DNA of 64,000 nucleotides from the NCBI RefSeq assembly GCF_900188445.1, contig NZ_FZOR01000040.1:21095-85094 (forward strand), read 5' to 3'. Origin of the DNA: Actinomadura meyerae. GTDB taxonomy: Bacteria > Actinomycetota > Actinomycetes > Streptosporangiales > Streptosporangiaceae. Of the stretch, positions 61,001 through 64,000 are shown piece by piece. Made by a program: the position numbers and the translations under genes. The stretch's first letter is position 1. Every line of letters starts with the position of its first letter. Below the pieces are notes generated by a model. It searched no databases, was not told where the DNA came from, and saw only the letters and a program-made list of their open reading frames with translations.

Positions 61001-61256
61001 ACAGTTCCGCCACGTCCCAGCCCCGGTCGCCGGGGAAGTCGCCGACGGCGTCGGTCCCGGACGCGACGAGCCGCCACAGGTCCTCCGGCGACGCGGCGCC
61101 GCCGGGGTAGCGGCAGGCCATGGCGACGACCGCGACCGGCTCGCCGCCGCCCGCCTCCAGTTCCGCCACCCGGCGGCGGGCCTGCCGGAGATCGGCCGTG
61201 ACCCACCTCAGGTACTCCAGCAGCCGGTCCTTCTCCTGCTCGGCGGCGTTGGCCAT
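58026..61256 (-). CDS. Type I polyketide synthase, single module KS-AT-ACP
   Basis: A 1076-residue module. A coiled N-terminal docking helix (residues about 5-35) precedes the KS: DTACSSSL (Cys), EAHGTGT and NIGHTQ (His) are intact. AT shows GQGSQ, GHSVGELAAAHVAG and HAFH, the latter pointing to malonyl-CoA. There is no reductive domain. The ACP reads LGFSSLTALELRN: the Ser that carries phosphopantetheine is present but the Asp before it (GFDS) is Ser. The gene ends shortly after the ACP with no C-terminal docking helix and no thioesterase. Being the last PKS gene before a terminator, it looks like the final extension module, with chain release by another enzyme. Confidence 0.93.
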   Translation of the reverse strand: MANAAEQEKDRLLEYLRWVTADLRQARRRVAELEAGGGEPVAVVAMACRYPGGAASPEDLWRLVASGTDAVGDFPGDRGWDVAELYDPDPDAPGKSSTRRGAFLHDALDFDAGFFGLGPREALATDPQQRLLLETAWEAVERARIDPRSLRGSRTGVFAGVMYGDHAHRLRSVPQELEGFLGNGGAGSVASGRIAYTLGLEGPAVTVDTACSSSLVALHLAARALQNGDCDLALAGGVTVMSTPSLFVEFSRQRGLSPDGRCRSFGAAADGTGFGEGAGLLLLERLSDARREGHPVLAVIRGSAVNQDGASNGLTAPNGPAQQRVIRAALADAGLGPGDVDAVEAHGTGTTLGDPIEAQALLTAYGQDRDTPLWLGSIKSNIGHTQAAAGAAGTIKMIMAMRHALLPPTLHADEPTPHVDWNSGAVRLLTEPVPWEDPGRPRRAGVSSFGISGTNAHLILEEAPAEDAAASAETAVPVPVPWVLSARSETALRAQAARLHDHLAGGPVTAAADVGRSLATSRTAFEHRAVVLGSTAGDLMDALAGLAAGEISPDVVRGSAGPGRTAFLFSGQGSQRPGMGRELHEAHPVFAAALDEAAACLDPHLERPVKEVMFAADGPIDETCHAQAALFAFETALYRLFASWGLRPDLVIGHSVGELAAAHVAGVLDLPDAARLVAARGRLMQAARTDGAMVSLRAAADDIAPELPPGVSIAAVNGPDSTVVSGDAGPVAAFAREWRERGHRAKRLRVSHAFHSPHMDPILEEFREAARGVRFHAPSIPLVSNLTGRIADPGDLRSPDYWTRHIRETVRFHDGVRTLAAEGVTTAIEIGPDAVLTPMAQPTLPEGACVPAVRRDRPDRRAVMLALATAFTRGVRPDWGRVYAGARLVDLPTYAFQRRRYWLDAAEGAATGAQAAFWEAVRTSDIAWLTDALDLPADRKDALAGLLPVLAGWWDRHRPVPPALPFAEADASPAPDAEAAAEFRDRLAGETEPAGRARVVAELVRTHAAAVLGLGPDAEVADDQEFLALGFSSLTALELRNRLCAVTGLRLDPVAAFDHPTPALLADHLLDALSAG

Positions 61257-61286
61257 GGCGCGTGCTCCTCCAGTGACGGGGGCGGG

Positions 61287-64000
61287 TCATGCGGACGACC
61301 GGCCCAGATCCCGGTCGATGAACTCGAACAGCTCCTCCGCCGTCGCGGCGTGCAGCTCGTCGGACCGGTCGGCCGCCGCCGGCGAGCCGGCTCCGACGCC
61401 CTCCAGCAGCGCCCGCAGCCGCCGCCCGACGCCGAGCCGGGCCGCCGCCTCGCCGTCGAGCCCGGCCAGCGCCGCCTCCAGCCGGTCCAGCTCCGCGAGC
61501 ACCGGCTCCGGCGGCACGGCCCGCTCGGCGATCGCCTCCACCAGGTGCGCGGCGAGCGCGACGGGCGTCGGATGGTCGAACACCAGCGTGGCCGTGAGCC
61601 GCACCCCGGCGGCGGCCGCCAGCCGGTTCCGCAGCTCGACCGCCGTCAGCGAGTCGAACCCGAGGTCCTTGAACGCCGCCTCGGCGTCGACCGACGCGGG
61701 CGTCGCGTGCCCGAGGACCGCCGCGACCTCCGCGCGGACGACGTCCAGGGCGAGCCGGGCGCGGTCGCCGGGCGCCAGGTTCGCCAGCCGGTCCGCCAGC
61801 GGCCGGCCGGCCCGGCCCGGCCCGCGGCGGCGTTCCGGAGGCCGGACCAGGCCGCGCAGCACCGGCGGCAGCGCCCCGGCCTCGGCCTGCCTGCGCAGCG
61901 CGGGCAGATCCAGCCGCGCGGCCGTGACCACCGGCTCCCCGAGCGCGAGAGCAGCGTCGAACGACGCCAGGCCCTCGTCGTCGGCGAGGGGCAGCAGCCC
62001 GCCGCGCCGCACGCGGGACAGGTCGGCGTCCGCCAGCGCGCCGGTCATCGCGCCCGTGCGCTCCCACAGGCCCCACGCGATCGAGGTCGCGGGCAGGCCG
62101 TCGGCGGTACGGCGGCGGGCCAGCGCGTCGAGGGCGGCGTTGGCGGCCGCGTACGCCCCCTGCCCGGCGGTGCCGAGCTGCCCGGCCGCCGACGAGAACA
62201 GCACGAAGGCTTCCGGCCGCAGGTCGCGGGTCAGCTCGTCCAGGTTCCGCGCGGCGTCCACCTTGGGCCGCAGCACCCGGTCCAGCCGGTCCTCGGTGAG
62301 CGTGCCGAGGGTCGCGTCCTCCAGCACCCCGGCGGCGTGCACGACCGCGAGCAGCGGATGCTCCGCCGGGATCGCGTCGAGCAGTCCCGCGAGCGCGTCC
62401 CGGTCGGCGGCGTCGCAGGCCGCGATCGTCACCTCGGCGCCCAGCTCGGTCAGCTCCGCCCGCAGCCCGGCGGCGCCCGGCGCGTCCGGGCCGCCGCGGC
62501 TGACCAGCAGCAGCCGCCGCACCCCGTGCCCGCGCACCAGCCGGCGCGCCACCAGACCGCCGAGCGCCCCCGTGCCGCCGGTGATCAGGACCGTCCCGTC
62601 CCGGGGCTCCGGCGCGGAGCGCGGCGGTGCCGGAGCGCGCGGGACCAGCCGGGGCACTTCCCACGCTCCCGCCCGGATCCGCAGCTGCGGCTCACCCGTG
62701 GCCAGCGCCGCCCGCAGCGTTTCCTCGTCGGTCTCCTCGGTCTCGCCGTCGAGGAGGACGATCCGGCCCGGTTCCTCGGCCTGCGCCGAGCGCGCCAGCC
62801 CCCACGCGGCCGCCGAGGCCGGGTCGGTGTCGGCGGCGCGCGTCTCCACCACCAGCGCGGCGTCGGCGAACCGGGGATCGGCGAGCCGGTCGCGGAGGAA
62901 ATCGAGGAGGGCGCGGGCCGCCCCGCGCGGATCGCCGGACGTCACCCGGTGGCGATCGATCACGGACGGGACGGCGGTGCGCGCGACCTCCGGGGCCGGA
63001 ACCCACTCCGGCGCGTACAGGAGCCGCTCGCCGCCGATCCGGCCCGGATCGAAGGGACGCGTGCTGAGCGAGTCCGCGGTCGCCACGGGGCGGCCGTCCT
63101 GATCGTCGATCACCAGCGAGACCGACCCTTCCCCGCGCGGGGAGAGCCGCACGCGGAGCGCGGCCGGCGCGCCGGAACCGTGCCAGGACAGGCCGTTCCA
63201 CGCGAACGGCAGCCGCAGTGCCCCGTCGTCCCCCGCCCCGGCCAGCCCCGCCGCGTGCAGCGCGGCGTCCAGCAGGGCCGGATGCAGTGCGAAACCGTCC
63301 GTCTCCGTGCCGTCGGGGAGCGCGACCTCGGCGAAGACGTCCTCCCCGACCCGCCAGGCCGCGCGCAGCCCCTGGAACAGGGGCCCGTAGTCGTAGCCGC
63401 GTTCGGCGAGCTCGTCGTAACGGGTGGCGACCTCGATCTCGGACGCGCCGGGCGGCGGCCACGTCAACGCCTCGGCGCGGTGCGCGGCGGCGCGGCCGAG
63501 GAGCCCCTCGGCGTGCCGCGTCCACTCGCCGTCCTCCGACCTGGAATGCACCGAGACCGGGCGGCGGCCGTCCTCGCCGGCCTCACCCACCGCGACCTGG
63601 AGCCCGACCCCGCCGGCGGCGGGGACGACCAGCGGCGCTTCGAGCGTCAACTCCTCCACCCGGTCCAGCCCGGCGTGCTCACCCGCGTGCAGCGCGAGAT
63701 CGAGGAACGCGGTGCCGGGGAGGACGACCGTTCCGGTGACGGCGTGGTCGGCGAGCCAGGGATGGGTGTCGAGCCCGATGCGGCCGGTCAGCAGCAGCCC
63801 GTCCGACTCCGGCCGCTCCACCACCGCGCTCAACAGCGGATGCGCCGCCGCCCCGAGCCCGGCCGACGCCGCGTCGGCGGCCCGGCGAGGTGCCCCGACC
63901 CAGTACCGCTGGTGTTGGAAGGGGTAGGTGGGGAGGTTGGTGTGGTGTCCGGGGATGTGCCAGGGGATGGTGAGTCCGTTGGTGTGGGCGTGGGCGAGTG
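61287..64000 (-). CDS. Type I polyketide synthase, partial: post-AT linker, DH, KR, ACP, docking tail
   Basis: The frame stays open to the window edge, so about 905 C-terminal residues are seen. At the edge LPTYPFQHQRYW is the post-AT linker. The DH has LADHAVTGTVVLPGTAF (His) and HPALLDAALHA (Asp). The KR has GGTGALGGLVARRL, an LED variant of the B-type LDD motif, and SSAAGQLGTAGQGAYAAANA (Ser, Tyr, Asn). The ACP has LGFDSLTAVELRN. About 100 residues after it form a helical C-terminal docking tail. DH and KR look active, giving a double bond. It lies 30 bp upstream of the KS-AT-ACP gene, so that module likely follows directly. Confidence 0.93.
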   Translation of the reverse strand, partial: LAHAHTNGLTIPWHIPGHHTNLPTYPFQHQRYWVGAPRRAADAASAGLGAAAHPLLSAVVERPESDGLLLTGRIGLDTHPWLADHAVTGTVVLPGTAFLDLALHAGEHAGLDRVEELTLEAPLVVPAAGGVGLQVAVGEAGEDGRRPVSVHSRSEDGEWTRHAEGLLGRAAAHRAEALTWPPPGASEIEVATRYDELAERGYDYGPLFQGLRAAWRVGEDVFAEVALPDGTETDGFALHPALLDAALHAAGLAGAGDDGALRLPFAWNGLSWHGSGAPAALRVRLSPRGEGSVSLVIDDQDGRPVATADSLSTRPFDPGRIGGERLLYAPEWVPAPEVARTAVPSVIDRHRVTSGDPRGAARALLDFLRDRLADPRFADAALVVETRAADTDPASAAAWGLARSAQAEEPGRIVLLDGETEETDEETLRAALATGEPQLRIRAGAWEVPRLVPRAPAPPRSAPEPRDGTVLITGGTGALGGLVARRLVRGHGVRRLLLVSRGGPDAPGAAGLRAELTELGAEVTIAACDAADRDALAGLLDAIPAEHPLLAVVHAAGVLEDATLGTLTEDRLDRVLRPKVDAARNLDELTRDLRPEAFVLFSSAAGQLGTAGQGAYAAANAALDALARRRTADGLPATSIAWGLWERTGAMTGALADADLSRVRRGGLLPLADDEGLASFDAALALGEPVVTAARLDLPALRRQAEAGALPPVLRGLVRPPERRRGPGRAGRPLADRLANLAPGDRARLALDVVRAEVAAVLGHATPASVDAEAAFKDLGFDSLTAVELRNRLAAAAGVRLTATLVFDHPTPVALAAHLVEAIAERAVPPEPVLAELDRLEAALAGLDGEAAARLGVGRRLRALLEGVGAGSPAAADRSDELHAATAEELFEFIDRDLGRSSA

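Overview
The window reads as high-GC actinobacterial DNA. GTG and TTG starts, ATGA/GTGA stop-start overlaps, lipobox lipoproteins, a SARP regulator and modular type I polyketide synthase (PKS) genes all point to a filamentous, antibiotic-producing actinomycete. The genus cannot be read from the sequence; a Streptosporangiales/Thermomonosporaceae- or Streptomyces-like host would fit. No tRNA, rRNA, IS element, CRISPR array or origin was recognised.

Region 1 (1-8188, + strand): the end of a class III CoA-transferase, an HMG-CoA-lyase-like enzyme, an SDR dehydrogenase, a ribose-type ABC importer (lipoprotein, a fused ATPase-permease and a second permease) and a lactonase-like metallo-hydrolase. 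It looks like a catabolic operon for an unknown substrate.

Region 2 (8364-27910) is the most striking part. It carries a LigM/GcvT-like tetrahydrofolate (THF)-dependent O-demethylase with a full C1 disposal route: MetF, a FolD homologue with altered active-site residues, an FchA-like cyclodeaminase/cyclohydrolase and PurU. Two folate-biosynthesis genes (folP and a pabB-pabA fusion) sit with them. Also present are a homogentisate-dioxygenase-like enzyme, an enolase-superfamily enzyme, an alpha/beta hydrolase, a branched-chain-amino-acid-type ABC importer, and redox proteins (OsmC, peroxiredoxin, thioredoxin-reductase-like). An IclR regulator is encoded inside. Four transcription units are preceded by the same tandem operator, two copies of CGWTWATCGR exactly 20 bp apart. 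I infer one regulon for uptake, O-demethylation and ring cleavage of a methoxylated aromatic compound, with its own cofactor supply.

Region 3 (28022-33299): a hypothetical protein, an SMI1/KNR4 protein, a MocR-type regulator divergent from an AhpD-like protein, and an MFS transporter. This appears to be a spacer between the two large systems.

Region 4 (33335-64000, mostly - strand) is one side of a type I polyketide cluster. It contains a flavin reductase, an FkbH-like protein, a SARP activator with a TTG start and a TTA codon, a type II thioesterase, three P450s with one ferredoxin, an oligopeptide-type ABC importer, an MFS exporter, an LLM oxidoreductase, an amidohydrolase, an SDR lacking its catalytic Tyr, a SnoaL-like protein, an FAD monooxygenase, TetR and large LuxR regulators, and two PKS genes: KS-AT-ACP without thioesterase, and ...DH-KR-ACP running off the right edge. 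SARP-like repeats lie 53-82 bp upstream of four minus-strand transcription units, suggesting joint activation.
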